Origin: Sphingobium sp. V4
GTDB lineage: Bacteria; Pseudomonadota; Alphaproteobacteria; Sphingomonadales; Sphingomonadaceae
Assembly (NCBI RefSeq): GCF_029590555.1
Contig: NZ_CP081002.1
Coordinates: 614,501-678,500, forward strand
Direction of reading: 5' to 3'
DNA length: 64,000 nucleotides
Shown here: in pieces, positions 28,922 through 38,289 of the stretch
Numbering within the stretch: position 1 is the first letter of the stretch
Layout of the letters: every line of letters starts with the position of its first letter
Notes under the pieces: generated by a model
Told to the model about the DNA's origin: nothing
Seen by the model: only the letters and a program-made list of their open reading frames with translations
Database searches by the model: none
Position numbers and translations under genes: made by a program

Positions 28922-30229
28922 TCATGCGACAAACGGAAAGGCGAGCGCGATCATCCCGACCAGGGTCATGACGAAGCAGACGCCGGCAGCGGGCACCAAG
29001 GTGAAGCGCTGGTGGTCGGCAAGGTCGATCCCTGCGAGGCTGACCAGAAGATAGGTCGAGGGCACCAGCGGGCTGAGCAGATGGACGGGCTGCCCCATCA
29101 GCGAGGCGCGGGCGATCGCCATGGGATCGACGCCATAATGGGCGCCCGCTTCGGCCAGGATCGGCAGCATCCCGAAATAGAAGGCATCGTTGGAAATGAA
29201 GAAGGTGAAGGGCATGGAGAGCAGCGCCGTGATCGGCGCCATATAGGGGCCAAGCGCGGGCGGGATGACGCCCACGACTTGCTTGCTCATGGCCTCCACC
29301 ATGCCGGTACCGCCCAATATGCCGGTGAAGATGCCGGCGGCGAAGATCAACGACACGACCGAGAGCACATTACCGGCATGGGCCGCGATCCGCTCCTTTT
29401 GCTGGGCGACGCCGGGATAGTTGACGATCATGGCGATGGCGAAGGCAATCATCATCAGCACGGACAGCGGCAATATACCCCAGACCAGAAGGCCCAGCAG
29501 AGCGATGACCAAAGCCGCGTTGAACCCGCGCAGGTGCGGACGGCGGGCTTCGGGATATTGCGACACACCAAGGTCGGCGATGTCGACCGGCTCGCCCTGC
29601 GGCAGATGGACATGACCCAGGCGGCGGCGCTCCTTGATGCCGAACCAGAAGGCGAGGCCGAGCAGGAAAGCGAGGCCCGCGATCATGCCCGGTACGAGCG
29701 GCAGGAACAGGGTTGCCGGGTCGAGCTTCAGCGCGCTCGCGGCGCGGGCGGTCGGCCCGCCCCAGGGCGTCAGGTTCATGATCCCGCTCGTCACCATCAA
29801 CAGGCAGACGAGGTAGATGCGCTTCATGTCGAACCGCTTGTAGAGCGGCAACAGCGCGGCGATGGTGATGATGTAGGTGGTGGAGCCATCGCCGTCGAGG
29901 CTGACGATCGCGCACAGAACCACCGACCCCAGCAGGATCAGCAGCGGATCGCCATGAACGAGTTTCACCAGCCGCCCGACCAGCGGGTCGAACAGCCCAG
30001 TATCGGTCATGGTCGAGAAGAAGAGGATCGCAAAGAGCAGCATGACGCCGGTCGGCGCGAGATTCTTGATGCCGTCGATCATCATGTCGCCAAGGCCGGC
30101 GGCCTGTCCGGCGATGACGCCGAACAGCGAGGGGATGACGATCAGCGCGACCAGCGGCGTCATCCGCTTGGTCATGATCAGCGTCATGAAGGTGGCGACC
30201 ATCAGGAAGCCGAGCAGGGCAAGATTCAT
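28922..30229 (-). CDS. CitMHS-family carboxylate transporter
   Basis: 435-aa inner-membrane protein with about 11-12 hydrophobic segments, of the CitM/CitH metal-citrate:H+ family. Supporting segments are SLDGDGSTTYIITIAALLPL, MNLTPWGGPTARA and PFTFFISNDAFYFG, all characteristic of CitMHS. It is last in a - strand group with a porin and a solute-binding protein, opposite a TctDE-like two-component system, so it is probably induced by its tri- or dicarboxylate substrate. It is convergent with the xanthine permease, 27 bp apart. Confidence 0.9.
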   Translation of the reverse strand: MNLALLGFLMVATFMTLIMTKRMTPLVALIVIPSLFGVIAGQAAGLGDMMIDGIKNLAPTGVMLLFAILFFSTMTDTGLFDPLVGRLVKLVHGDPLLILLGSVVLCAIVSLDGDGSTTYIITIAALLPLYKRFDMKRIYLVCLLMVTSGIMNLTPWGGPTARAASALKLDPATLFLPLVPGMIAGLAFLLGLAFWFGIKERRRLGHVHLPQGEPVDIADLGVSQYPEARRPHLRGFNAALVIALLGLLVWGILPLSVLMMIAFAIAMIVNYPGVAQQKERIAAHAGNVLSVVSLIFAAGIFTGILGGTGMVEAMSKQVVGVIPPALGPYMAPITALLSMPFTFFISNDAFYFGMLPILAEAGAHYGVDPMAIARASLMGQPVHLLSPLVPSTYLLVSLAGIDLADHQRFTLVPAAGVCFVMTLVGMIALAFPFVA

Positions 30230-30263
30230 GGCTGCGTCCTAGGAGAGGCTGGAGGGGGGAGGA

Positions 30264-31763
30264 TCAGAAGGTCACGCCGACGCGCGCGCTGACGGTTTGA
30301 CCGTCGTCGCTGCCGGTGAAGGTTCCCGCGCGATTGTCGGTGTGCCAGTGGATGCCGTTGAGCTGGATGCGGGTGAAGCTGTTGAGATACCAGTTCACGC
30401 CCAGCGTCGCGGCCCAGCCATCACCACCAAGGACAAGGTCGGTATAGTCCAGATTCTCGTAGCGCGCCGTCAGCTCGATCGCGCCCGATCCGCCGCTGAG
30501 CACCGGATCGAGCACATTGGGCTGGCCGAAACTGCCCAGGCGCGGATTATAGGGCGGCAATTCGCCGGTCAGGAAGAAACCGGTCGACAGGCTCCACGCC
30601 TTGCTCTCGAAATTCGGGCGGCCGCCGTCGAGCCGGGCGATCCGCCGGCCAGCTTCGCCCATGACCCAGAGACCGCCGGTATAACCGCCCAGTTCCACGC
30701 CATAGCCGGTGGTCGATCGGCCGCCGAGCAGTTCGCCCGTCGACACGCGCACCGCGCCGTTGAAGCGGCCGCCGATGACGGTGCTGCGGGTAAGAGCGGT
30801 CGCGGCGGACGACAGGGCTTCGTCGAAACCCCATGCGCCGACATGGAGCAGCGACCTGTCGGTCCTGATCGGGTTCCAGTGCGCGCGGAAGGCAGCCGTG
30901 CGGCTGTCGTTGGTCGCCTGCTCGCCATCAATCCGGTCGCCGGTCAGGCTGAGCGAGGCGTGCCAGTTGGGCCCGAACATGCGACCCATGATACCGATGC
31001 CGTAGAAGCCGCGCTGCGGGATGATCGCGGTGGACACGACGCCGCGTTCCAGGAAGGGCGTTGAATCCGAGCCGGTGCTGCCTTCGAAGGCGCGGTCGTT
31101 GAACAGGTGGCCGGCGCGGATGTCATAGTCGACCTTGCTGCTCAGGCGATTGCGCCAGCCAAGGAAGGCGGTCACGATGTCGACTTCATTTTCGGAGAAG
31201 TCGCTTTCGAACTGGTAGAAGAAATGCGGGCCGACGCTGCCTTCAAGGCCGAGGCGCAGCGCGCGCATCCCTGTCGTTGTCGTGTTCCGCCCGGCATAGT
31301 CGGACCCGAAGGTCGAGCTGACATCGACCAGGATGCGGCCGCGCGGCTTGTAGGTGAAGACGCCGTCGGCCGAACGGAAGACGGGCAGGCCCGCGCCCCA
31401 TTCGGTGGTCACGCCTGCCGGATTGGCCGCGACAGCCCGCGCCTGCGTCACGTCGAGGTCGGCGGGACCGGGCGGCACGATCTGCGGCGCGAAGGGGGTG
31501 ATGACCAGCGGCGGGCTTACCTGCTGCTGCGCGACCTGAGGCACAGGCTGCTGCCAGGATTGCTGCGCGGGAGCAGGCGCAGCATTCTGCGCGAGCTCCT
31601 GCCCTTCCAGCTTATCGAGCCGCGCCCTCAACGCAGCGATTTCGGCGGCCTGCGCCTTGACCAGTGCGGCCAGTTCCTCGGCGCTGGGCGGTTGGGCAAG
31701 CGCAGGCGTCGCGACGATCAGCGCCAGCGCGGCGCAACCACCGCGCAACGATCGAAAACTCAT
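30264..31763 (-). CDS. OprO/OprP-like outer-membrane porin
   Basis: 499-aa outer-membrane beta-barrel protein of the phosphate-selective porin O/P type. After the signal peptide (ending VATPALA) a short coiled-coil (LVKAQAAEIAALRARLDKLE) is followed by a Gln/Pro-rich linker and then a barrel with alternating strands ending in aromatic GVTF. The N-terminal coiled coil before the barrel is usual in sphingomonad porins of this family. ATG 31763 comes directly after the stop of the solute-binding protein gene (31765), so the two are co-transcribed, and together with CitMHS form an outer-to-inner membrane route. Confidence 0.82.
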   Translation of the reverse strand: MSFRSLRGGCAALALIVATPALAQPPSAEELAALVKAQAAEIAALRARLDKLEGQELAQNAAPAPAQQSWQQPVPQVAQQQVSPPLVITPFAPQIVPPGPADLDVTQARAVAANPAGVTTEWGAGLPVFRSADGVFTYKPRGRILVDVSSTFGSDYAGRNTTTTGMRALRLGLEGSVGPHFFYQFESDFSENEVDIVTAFLGWRNRLSSKVDYDIRAGHLFNDRAFEGSTGSDSTPFLERGVVSTAIIPQRGFYGIGIMGRMFGPNWHASLSLTGDRIDGEQATNDSRTAAFRAHWNPIRTDRSLLHVGAWGFDEALSSAATALTRSTVIGGRFNGAVRVSTGELLGGRSTTGYGVELGGYTGGLWVMGEAGRRIARLDGGRPNFESKAWSLSTGFFLTGELPPYNPRLGSFGQPNVLDPVLSGGSGAIELTARYENLDYTDLVLGGDGWAATLGVNWYLNSFTRIQLNGIHWHTDNRAGTFTGSDDGQTVSARVGVTF

Positions 31764-31764
31764 T

Positions 31765-32838
31765 CTACTTGGCTCCGGAAGCAAGGATCGCCTTCCAGTC
31801 GCGCAGGAAGCGCTGCTGTTTCAGGCGATCGAGATTGGCGAGAAGTTGCGGGCCGACGCGCACCGGACGGGCCTGGGCAGCGGGAAGGCGGCGGCCGCGA
31901 ATGTCGGTGCGGACCGGCCAGAGGCTGTGCTGGGCAAGCAGGGACTGGCCCTGGCGCGATAGCAGGAAATCGAGGAAAAGCCGGGCGGCGGCGGGATGCC
32001 GCGCCTCGCGCGCGATGAAGGCGATGCGCGACATGACGATGGTATAGTCCTGCGGGAAGATTACGCCGATGCGCGGGTCGCGGCGGGCGCGCTCGACCGC
32101 ATAGGAACCGATGACATTATAGGCGATCGACAACCTGCCTTCGGCAACGCCCCGCAGCATGGGTTCGGTGGTGATCGACAGCACGGGACGGGTTGCCGCT
32201 ATCGCCTGCACCAGCGACCTTGTGTCGCCGGTGATCGCATAATCCTGCGTCAGATAGAGATAGCCGGTGTTCGACCGCGCCGGGTCGAACGTCGCGACCT
32301 TGCCCGTCAGTGCCCTGCGGTCCTTGCGCAGCAGCGCCTCCAGCGCCGCATGGCTGCGCGGCGGATTGGCGATCGCCTTTTTGTTGTAGACATAGGCGAT
32401 CGGTTCGGCCGTGACGCCGAAGCCCATATTCTTCCACACGGCAGAGGGCGGCAAGGCGGGCTTTTCGGGGCTGGCATAGGCCTGGGCGAACCCGTCGTTG
32501 ATGAGCTTCACCTGCTGGTCCATGGCCGAGGACCAGACGAGGTCGGCCGAAGGCTTGCGCGCCCGCGCTTCCGCGACGAAGCGGCGATACATTTCGTTGG
32601 AGCCCAGATCGGCATAACGGACGGTCACGCCAGGATAGCGGCGCTGGAAGGCGAGGATGACGGGCGCCATTTCCGACGTGTCGGCATTGGCGTAGACGAT
32701 GACCTGCCGCTCCGCCTGCGCATCGGCGATCAATTGGTCATAGGAGCGCGGATAGCCGGCCGGCCGCTGCGCCACCACCGTCGATGCTGGCGCAGCCAGA
32801 CTTGCCAAGGCCGCCACTATCTGAATAACCCGTCGCAT
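31765..32838 (-). CDS. Orphan periplasmic solute-binding protein (FbpA-like fold)
   Basis: 357-aa type 2 periplasmic binding protein with a signal peptide (ending TVVAQRPAG). The features YANADTSEMAPVILAFQ, DLVWSSAMDQQ and FPQDYTIVMSR are those of iron(III)/polyamine-type ABC substrate-binding proteins. No ABC permease or ATPase gene is nearby; instead it is followed by a porin and a CitMHS transporter and is divergent from a TctE-like sensor kinase. It may therefore present a carboxylate to the kinase sensor domain, as binding proteins do in some Tct/Bct systems. The ligand is unknown. Confidence 0.82.
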   Translation of the reverse strand: MRRVIQIVAALASLAAPASTVVAQRPAGYPRSYDQLIADAQAERQVIVYANADTSEMAPVILAFQRRYPGVTVRYADLGSNEMYRRFVAEARARKPSADLVWSSAMDQQVKLINDGFAQAYASPEKPALPPSAVWKNMGFGVTAEPIAYVYNKKAIANPPRSHAALEALLRKDRRALTGKVATFDPARSNTGYLYLTQDYAITGDTRSLVQAIAATRPVLSITTEPMLRGVAEGRLSIAYNVIGSYAVERARRDPRIGVIFPQDYTIVMSRIAFIAREARHPAAARLFLDFLLSRQGQSLLAQHSLWPVRTDIRGRRLPAAQARPVRVGPQLLANLDRLKQQRFLRDWKAILASGAK

Positions 32839-32946
32839 AAACCCTGCTCCTCGCTTTTCCGTTTCTGTCGCCGGATAAGAATGTGAGGATCAGTTACAAA
32901 GCCAAGCTGTCATCAACCTTTCAGCACCAGGTGCCCTATTCGGATT

Positions 32947-33603
32947 TTGATGATCGAGGATGACGCCGCGCTGGCGCGCAGCATTTCAACCCTGCTGCGT
33001 GCGGGGGGTCATGCCGTGGACCATGTCGCAAACGGGGAGGACGCAATGGCCGTGGTCGGCAGCGAACCCTATGCGCTGGTCATCCTGGACGTCGGCCTGC
33101 CCGACATGGACGGCTTTGCCGTACTCGCCGAAATGCGGCGTCGGGGCGAGAAGGTTCCTGTCCTCATGCTGACCGCGCGCGACGCGCTGGACGATCGGGT
33201 GCGCGGGCTTGACCTTGGCGCGGACGATTATCTGCGCAAGCCCTTCGACCCGGAGGAGTTGGAGGCGCGGGTGCGCGCCCTGGGGCGCCGGCGCGGCGGC
33301 GATCCGATCCCCGAACTGAGCGTCGGCACATTGACCATCAACCGTTCCACGGGAACTGCCGAGGTGGCAGGACGGCCGCTCGACCTGCGCCGGCGCGAAC
33401 TGGCAGTGCTGGAATCGCTGGCGACCCGCGCCGGTCAGGTGGTTCCGCGCGAACTGCTGATCGGGGAAGTGTTCGGCTTCGACGAGCCGGTCGGCGGCAA
33501 CGCGATCGAAGTGCATGTGACGCGATTGCGCGGCAAACTCGCCCCCGATGGGCCGGGCATCCGCACGGTGCGGGGCGTGGGCTATATGCTCGATGCCGGG
33601 TAG
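32947..33603 (+). CDS. TctD-like OmpR-family response regulator
   Basis: 218-aa receiver plus winged-helix regulator. The acidic pocket is EDD at the N terminus, the phospho-acceptor Asp is in VILDVGLPDMDG, the conserved Lys is in DYLRKPFDP, and the C-terminal OmpR DNA-binding domain ends RTVRGVGYMLDAG. Start choice is difficult: TTG 32947 and ATG 32950 cut the first beta strand short, while codons from ATT 32938 read I-R-I-L-M-I-E-D-D, the standard beginning of the family. No ATG or GTG is in frame between the upstream stop (32884) and 32947. It overlaps the kinase gene by 11 bp. Confidence 0.88.
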   Translation: MMIEDDAALARSISTLLRAGGHAVDHVANGEDAMAVVGSEPYALVILDVGLPDMDGFAVLAEMRRRGEKVPVLMLTARDALDDRVRGLDLGADDYLRKPFDPEELEARVRALGRRRGGDPIPELSVGTLTINRSTGTAEVAGRPLDLRRRELAVLESLATRAGQVVPRELLIGEVFGFDEPVGGNAIEVHVTRLRGKLAPDGPGIRTVRGVGYMLDAG

Positions 33604-34999
33604 CACGCCGGACACGGCCATTGCGCTGCGCACCAGGCTGCTCGCGGCGATGCTGGTGCCGTTGCTCGGCGCGGCCGCCATCATCGGCTTCGGCGGCGCG
33701 ACGCTGATTTCCGACGTGGTGCGCCGAACCAATGACCGGGTGCTGGGCGGCGCGCTGGGCGCGATCGCCGAAACGGTGCAGGTGGAGCGCGGCGAAGTGA
33801 CATTGGATCTGCCGCCCGCAGCCTTCGGCATGTTGGAGAATAGCGAGCGCGACAATGTCTATTATCGTATCGCGGTAGGACGGGCATTGCTGACCGGCTA
33901 TGCCGATCTGCCCGCCCCCGATCCGGCGACGATGAGCGTGGATCAGCCGCGCTTCCGCTTTGCGCGCTATCGCGACCAGGGGATCCGGATCGCGGAAGTG
34001 AAACGGATGCTGCCCCGAATCGCCGAGCCGGTGATCGTCCAGGTCGCGGAGACGCTCGACAATCGAAAGGCGCTGAACGGGCGGCTGACCCTGGCGCTGC
34101 TGCTGGGCGAAGTGGCGCTGGTCGGCGTCGCAGTGCTGCTGCTGCGCCCGGCCCTGGGGTGGAGCCTGCGCCCGCTCGCCCGCCTACGCCAGTCGGTGGA
34201 GGCGCGAGATTCCAGCGCGCGGCCGGATTTCTCGCCGCTCGAGGCCGGCCCATTGCCCAATGAACTGCGCCCGCTCGCGACCGCATTCGACCATCTGCTG
34301 GCGCAACTGGACAAGGCGACGGGTGGCATGCGCCGCTTTACTGCCGACGCATCCCACCAGATGCGGACCCCGCTGTCGGTGCTGAAGGTCCAGGTCGAAC
34401 TGGCACGGCGCGGATCGTCCGCCGCGCTCGACGAGATCGCGGACGCCGTGCAGCGGCTGGAGCGGCTGGTAACGCAACTGCTGGCACTCGCCCGCGCCGA
34501 GGAAGGCGGGGTCTCCCCGCCCCTCGAAGAGGTCGACCTCAAGGAAGTGAGCCGTGCCGTCATCAGTCGCCTCATCAACCAGGCGATCCAGGCTCAGGTT
34601 GAACTCAACCTCGATGCGGACGAGGGCGACGCCTATCTGGTCCGGGCGCACCGGACGCTGGTGTTCGAGATCGTCGCGAACCTGGTCGACAATGGCATCC
34701 GCTACAATCGGCGGGGTGGGGCAGTCACGGTCATTCTGGCGCGCGCGGCCGAGCAAGTGCTGCTGACGGTCAGCGACGATGGACCGGGAATAGCGCCGGA
34801 ATATCGTGACAGGATATTCGAGCGATTTTTCCGCGCCGTCGGCCCGAACGGGGCGGACGGTACCGGCCTTGGCCTTGCCATCGTACAGTCGGCAGCTTCG
34901 CGCATGGGCGCCAGCGTCGCAATTGCCGATGAGGGACCGGGCACGCGCATCACCATCCGCTTCGCGACGGGTGATGCCACTACAGGAGCGGCCGCATGA
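33593..34999 (+). CDS. TctE-like sensor histidine kinase
   Basis: 468-aa inner-membrane kinase. TM1 lies at about residues 12-36 (LLAAMLVPLLGAAAIIGFGG). A periplasmic domain of the tricarboxylate-sensing 2CSK_N type runs to about 165, followed by TM2 (LALLLGEVALVGVAVLLL). Then come a HAMP-like linker, the H-box ASHQMRTPLSVLK, the N-box NLVDNGIRYN, and the G boxes DDGPGIAPE and GTGLGLAIV. The start ATG 33593 overlaps the regulator gene. With the divergent CitMHS, porin and binding-protein genes this is probably a carboxylate-responsive two-component system. Confidence 0.9.
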   Translation: MPGSTPDTAIALRTRLLAAMLVPLLGAAAIIGFGGATLISDVVRRTNDRVLGGALGAIAETVQVERGEVTLDLPPAAFGMLENSERDNVYYRIAVGRALLTGYADLPAPDPATMSVDQPRFRFARYRDQGIRIAEVKRMLPRIAEPVIVQVAETLDNRKALNGRLTLALLLGEVALVGVAVLLLRPALGWSLRPLARLRQSVEARDSSARPDFSPLEAGPLPNELRPLATAFDHLLAQLDKATGGMRRFTADASHQMRTPLSVLKVQVELARRGSSAALDEIADAVQRLERLVTQLLALARAEEGGVSPPLEEVDLKEVSRAVISRLINQAIQAQVELNLDADEGDAYLVRAHRTLVFEIVANLVDNGIRYNRRGGAVTVILARAAEQVLLTVSDDGPGIAPEYRDRIFERFFRAVGPNGADGTGLGLAIVQSAASRMGASVAIADEGPGTRITIRFATGDATTGAAA

Positions 35000-35865
35000 G
35001 CCATTTTCCCTACCGCCAGATCGGCATCATCGGCACCGGCCGGGTAGCCCGCGCACTGGCGCTGGCGCTGCAACGGCATTCGGCCGCCCCCATTCTTCTT
35101 TGGGGACGGAATCGCGCGGCGCTTTCGGCGATGGCGCGGGAAATCGGGCGCGCGACGGCAGCAACGGACACGCAAGAAATGCTGCAGGGCTGCGACCTGA
35201 TCGGCGTCGCGGTATCCGACGATGCCATCGGTGACATCGTCGCAACCCTGTCCCCTGGCCCGATGGTCAGCCCGTCGCCCCTCCTCTTCCATGTCAGCGG
35301 CCGCAGTGGCGTCGGCTTGATGGAGCCGCTACTGGCCAGAGGCGTCGACACCGCGGCGATCCACCCCGCCATGACGTTTACTGGAGATGCGTCGACCGAA
35401 GTGCAGCGCATGGCCGGCGCCCACTTCGCGGTTACAGGTTCCAGCGACCATGCGCGAGACGAGGCCCACCGACTGGTTTCGCTACTGGGAGGGGTAGCCG
35501 TCGATGTTCGCGAGGAACATCGCGCGCTGTATCACGCAGCGCTGTGTCACGCGGCCAATCATCTGGTGACTTTGATCGCCGGCGCCTGCCGCGCGCTGCA
35601 GGCGGCGGGCGCGGGCGATCCCCTCGCCTTGCTCGGCCCGCTCCTGCGGGCAGCGATGGAAAACAGCCTGGCGCACGGCTTCGACGCGCTGTCCGGTCCC
35701 CTTTTGCGCGGCGACGGCGAAACGATCGCCACGCATCTTGCTGCGCTGGCCAGCGACTGCCCCTCGCTCGCACCCGCCTATCGCGCCATGGCGCTCGCCA
35801 CGCTCGACGAACTGGAGCGCTGCGGCGACGCATCCTCCGCAACGCTCCGCAGACTTCTGGACTGA
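34996..35865 (+). CDS. Rossmann-fold DUF2520 protein
   Basis: 289-aa protein with an N-terminal NAD(P)-binding motif IGIIGTGRVARALALAL and a C-terminal all-helical DUF2520-type domain (from about residue 150, beginning HFAVTGSS, with HRALYHAALCHAANHLVTL). The organisation resembles ketopantoate or pyrroline-5-carboxylate reductases, but no function has been established for the family to my knowledge. It is ATGA-coupled to the kinase gene, so it is expressed with the two-component system. Confidence 0.8.
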   Translation: MSHFPYRQIGIIGTGRVARALALALQRHSAAPILLWGRNRAALSAMAREIGRATAATDTQEMLQGCDLIGVAVSDDAIGDIVATLSPGPMVSPSPLLFHVSGRSGVGLMEPLLARGVDTAAIHPAMTFTGDASTEVQRMAGAHFAVTGSSDHARDEAHRLVSLLGGVAVDVREEHRALYHAALCHAANHLVTLIAGACRALQAAGAGDPLALLGPLLRAAMENSLAHGFDALSGPLLRGDGETIATHLAALASDCPSLAPAYRAMALATLDELERCGDASSATLRRLLD

Positions 35866-36095
35866 ACCCTGTTCGCCCGCCGGTTCATGACGGGATGGTG
35901 CTGCGGAAGCGCCACAGCGCGCCGGTCACCGGCGCGGCGTCAATGGATAGGTCGGCCCATTTCATAACAGGCAACCATAAGTAGGGCCGGATGCGCGCGT
36001 CCCATCGAAAAATCGGACCGGGGCGATCATGGTCGCCCCCGCGCGATGGCAGGTAAAAGGCCAGGGAAGACCCGCCCCGGCCATGGCGGGCGGGA
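35866..36095. terminator. Convergent intergenic region with three hairpins
   Basis: 230 bp between two convergent genes. CGCGCCGG/CCGGCGCG (35918-35936, loop TCA) lies 53 bases after the DUF2520 gene. GGGGCGA/TCGCCCC (36020-36026 and 36033-36039) is next. CCCGCC/GGCGGG (36071-36090) is just past the end of the - strand E1-beta gene. None has a long T run, so they are GC-rich terminator or RNA-end hairpins at best. I see no gene in this stretch. Confidence 0.45.
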
Positions 36096-37082
36096 TCAGT
36101 CCATCAGCCCCTTCACGGCCTCGACGACCTGATCCGGCGAGACGATATAGGCGTCCTCCAGCACCTTGGCGAAGGGAACGGGGGAATAGGGCGCTCCCAA
36201 CCGGCGGACCGGCGCTTTAAGCTGGCCGAACAATTCTTCCGCCACGGTCGATGCGATTTCCGCGCCGGGACCGAAGCTGCGCACCGCTTCATGCGCGACG
36301 AGCACACGGCCAGTTTTGGCGGCGGACGCCAGCACCGTTTCCCTGTCCCAGGGCGACACGGTGCGCAGATCGACCAGTTCAACCGATATGCCCGCTTCGG
36401 CGAGCGGCGCCAGCGCCTGCTGGCATCTTATGATCTGCGACGACCAGGAGACGATCGTTACGTCGGTTCCTTCCTGTACGACTCGTGCCTTGCCGAGAGG
36501 GATCGGCCCCTGATCATCCGCCACTTCGCCGGGGATGAACAGCGAACCGGCCGATTCGATGAAGATGCAGGGATCGGGATCCTGGATGCAGGACAACAGC
36601 AGCCCCTTGTAATCCGCCGGGTTGGATGGCGCGACGACCTTGATCCCGGCGGTATGCGCGAACCAGCCTTCCAGATGATCGGCATGTTGTCCCGCGGTTT
36701 GCCAGCCAGCACCCGTCAGGGTGCGGATGGTGATCGGCACCGTGCTCTGCCCGCCCGACATGAAGCGAAGCTTGGCGGCATGGTTGAAGATCATGTCCAT
36801 GGCGACGGTAGTGAAGTTCATCAGCATGATTTCCGCCACCGGCTTATAGCCGCTGAGCGCCGCACCGATCGCAGCGCCAATGATCGCCTGCTCGGAAATC
36901 GGGGTGGACTTGACCCGATCATCGCCGAACCGGGTGGACAGGCCGGCCGTTGCGCCGGTGACGCCGCCACCTTCGCGGTCGGCCACATCCTCGCCCAGCA
37001 CCAGCACCTTGTCATCCTCGGCCATGGCCTGGGCCAGCGCGGCGTTCACCGCCTGGAGCGCATTCATCTTCTTGCCGGTCAT
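36096..37082 (-). CDS. 2-oxoacid dehydrogenase E1 beta subunit (AcoB-like)
   Basis: 328-aa transketolase-like beta subunit of an E1 decarboxylase. It has VLGEDVADREGG at the N terminus, TPISEQAIIGAAIGAALSG with the catalytic Glu, the Pyr domain GQSTVPITIRT, and a C-terminal transketolase domain with LVDLRTVSPWDRETV. It pairs with the alpha subunit encoded upstream (ATGA overlap) to form a ThDP-dependent alpha2beta2 enzyme like acetoin or pyruvate dehydrogenase. No E2 core or E3 gene is in the window; a lipoyl-domain gene lies 5 kb away. Confidence 0.88.
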   Translation of the reverse strand: MTGKKMNALQAVNAALAQAMAEDDKVLVLGEDVADREGGGVTGATAGLSTRFGDDRVKSTPISEQAIIGAAIGAALSGYKPVAEIMLMNFTTVAMDMIFNHAAKLRFMSGGQSTVPITIRTLTGAGWQTAGQHADHLEGWFAHTAGIKVVAPSNPADYKGLLLSCIQDPDPCIFIESAGSLFIPGEVADDQGPIPLGKARVVQEGTDVTIVSWSSQIIRCQQALAPLAEAGISVELVDLRTVSPWDRETVLASAAKTGRVLVAHEAVRSFGPGAEIASTVAEELFGQLKAPVRRLGAPYSPVPFAKVLEDAYIVSPDQVVEAVKGLMD

Positions 37083-38074
37083 GCCGGAATCTCCTCAGCA
37101 AATACATCGCGGCGCAGCTCGTCGACGGACGGCAGGGCACTGGCGAGGCCGAATTCCTGGGCATCCTCGACCTCCGCCTCGATCTCCGCCTGCATGGCGG
37201 CCAGCGTCGCCTCGGTGGCATGGCCCTGCGCGATCAGCCAGGCCTTGAAGGCTGGCAACGGATCCTTCTCGATGGCCGCCGCCTTTTCCTCCTTGGTCAT
37301 ATATTTGTCGTCGTCGCCCAGCACATGGCCGAGGAAGCGGAAGGTCTTGCATTCCAGCAGGGTCGGCCCCTCGCCCTCCCGCGCGCGGGTGATGGCCTCA
37401 TGCGCGGCGGCGTACATGGCAAGCGGATCGTTGCCGTCGACCGTGTGGCCCGGCATCCCGTATCCGATCGCCCGCTTAGAGATGAAATCGACCGACGTGC
37501 CATTCTCGTAGCGCGTATGTTCGGCGAAACCGTTATTGGCGCAGACGAAGATCACCGGCAGTTTCCAGAGCGACGCGAGGTTCAGCGATTCGTGGAAGGC
37601 GCCGATATTGGACGCGCCGTCGCCGAAATAGGCGATGGTGACACGCTTAGACCCATCGAGTTTCGCCGCCCAGGCAAGGCCGTTGGCGATCGGCATGGAC
37701 GATCCGACGATGCCGGTCGTCACCATCACACCGGTTTCGGGGTGGGTGAGGTGCATTGGCCCGCCCTTTCCCTTGCAGGTGCCATCGACGCGCCCGGCGA
37801 TCTCCGCCCAGAGCGGGCGCAGCGGCATGTCCTTCGCCACCATGTCGTGGATGCCGCGATAGATGGTGCAAATCTTGTCGTCATCGGTCAGCAGCGACGA
37901 GAGTGTCGACGGGATCACTTCCTGCCCCCGCGCCGAATAATAGGGCATGACGAGCCGCCCCAGGCGGATCGTCTTGCGGATGGCATCATCATTCCGTTCG
38001 ATGCGGATCATGCGCCGGTAGATGTCGACCAGCACTTCCGGGCTTGGTGCCGCAACATTGCTCTGCTCTGCCAT
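37079..38074 (-). CDS. 2-oxoacid dehydrogenase E1 alpha subunit (AcoA-like)
   Basis: 331-aa ThDP-dependent alpha subunit. The ThDP motif is YFGDGASNIGAFHESLNLAS followed by VCANN. The family GKGGPMHLTHPETG and STGIVGS-like TTGIVGSSMPIANG segments and HVLGDDDKYM are present. ATG 38074 begins MAEQSNVAAPSPEVL; further upstream the frame is open but looks non-coding. It resembles the acetoin dehydrogenase branch, but in this context the substrate may be a 2-oxoacid or similar carbonyl compound from the surrounding catabolic pathway. Confidence 0.88.
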   Translation of the reverse strand: MAEQSNVAAPSPEVLVDIYRRMIRIERNDDAIRKTIRLGRLVMPYYSARGQEVIPSTLSSLLTDDDKICTIYRGIHDMVAKDMPLRPLWAEIAGRVDGTCKGKGGPMHLTHPETGVMVTTGIVGSSMPIANGLAWAAKLDGSKRVTIAYFGDGASNIGAFHESLNLASLWKLPVIFVCANNGFAEHTRYENGTSVDFISKRAIGYGMPGHTVDGNDPLAMYAAAHEAITRAREGEGPTLLECKTFRFLGHVLGDDDKYMTKEEKAAAIEKDPLPAFKAWLIAQGHATEATLAAMQAEIEAEVEDAQEFGLASALPSVDELRRDVFAEEIPA

Positions 38075-38289
38075 GATGTCCTCAGATGGCCAGTGGGATG
38101 TGCATTGCATTGGCCCTGGCAGGTTCGGGGTCAACTCGCCGGGGCGATATGTGCCGGCAGGGGAACGGGAAGCGCCGATGACGCATCGTGCAAGCCTGCC
38201 GGCCGCGGCGGATTTCGCCCCGCCGATATGCGCGCCATGCGCTTGCATCGGAGGCCAGCCGGGCCATGCTGGCGCAAAAGGACAGCATC

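Noticed and set aside
38075..38289. Sigma-54 promoter for the AcoAB-like genes, as known for acetoin operons of other bacteria
   Set aside because: TGGCC sequences are present but without a GC element at the right -12 spacing, and no AcoR-type activator gene is nearby.
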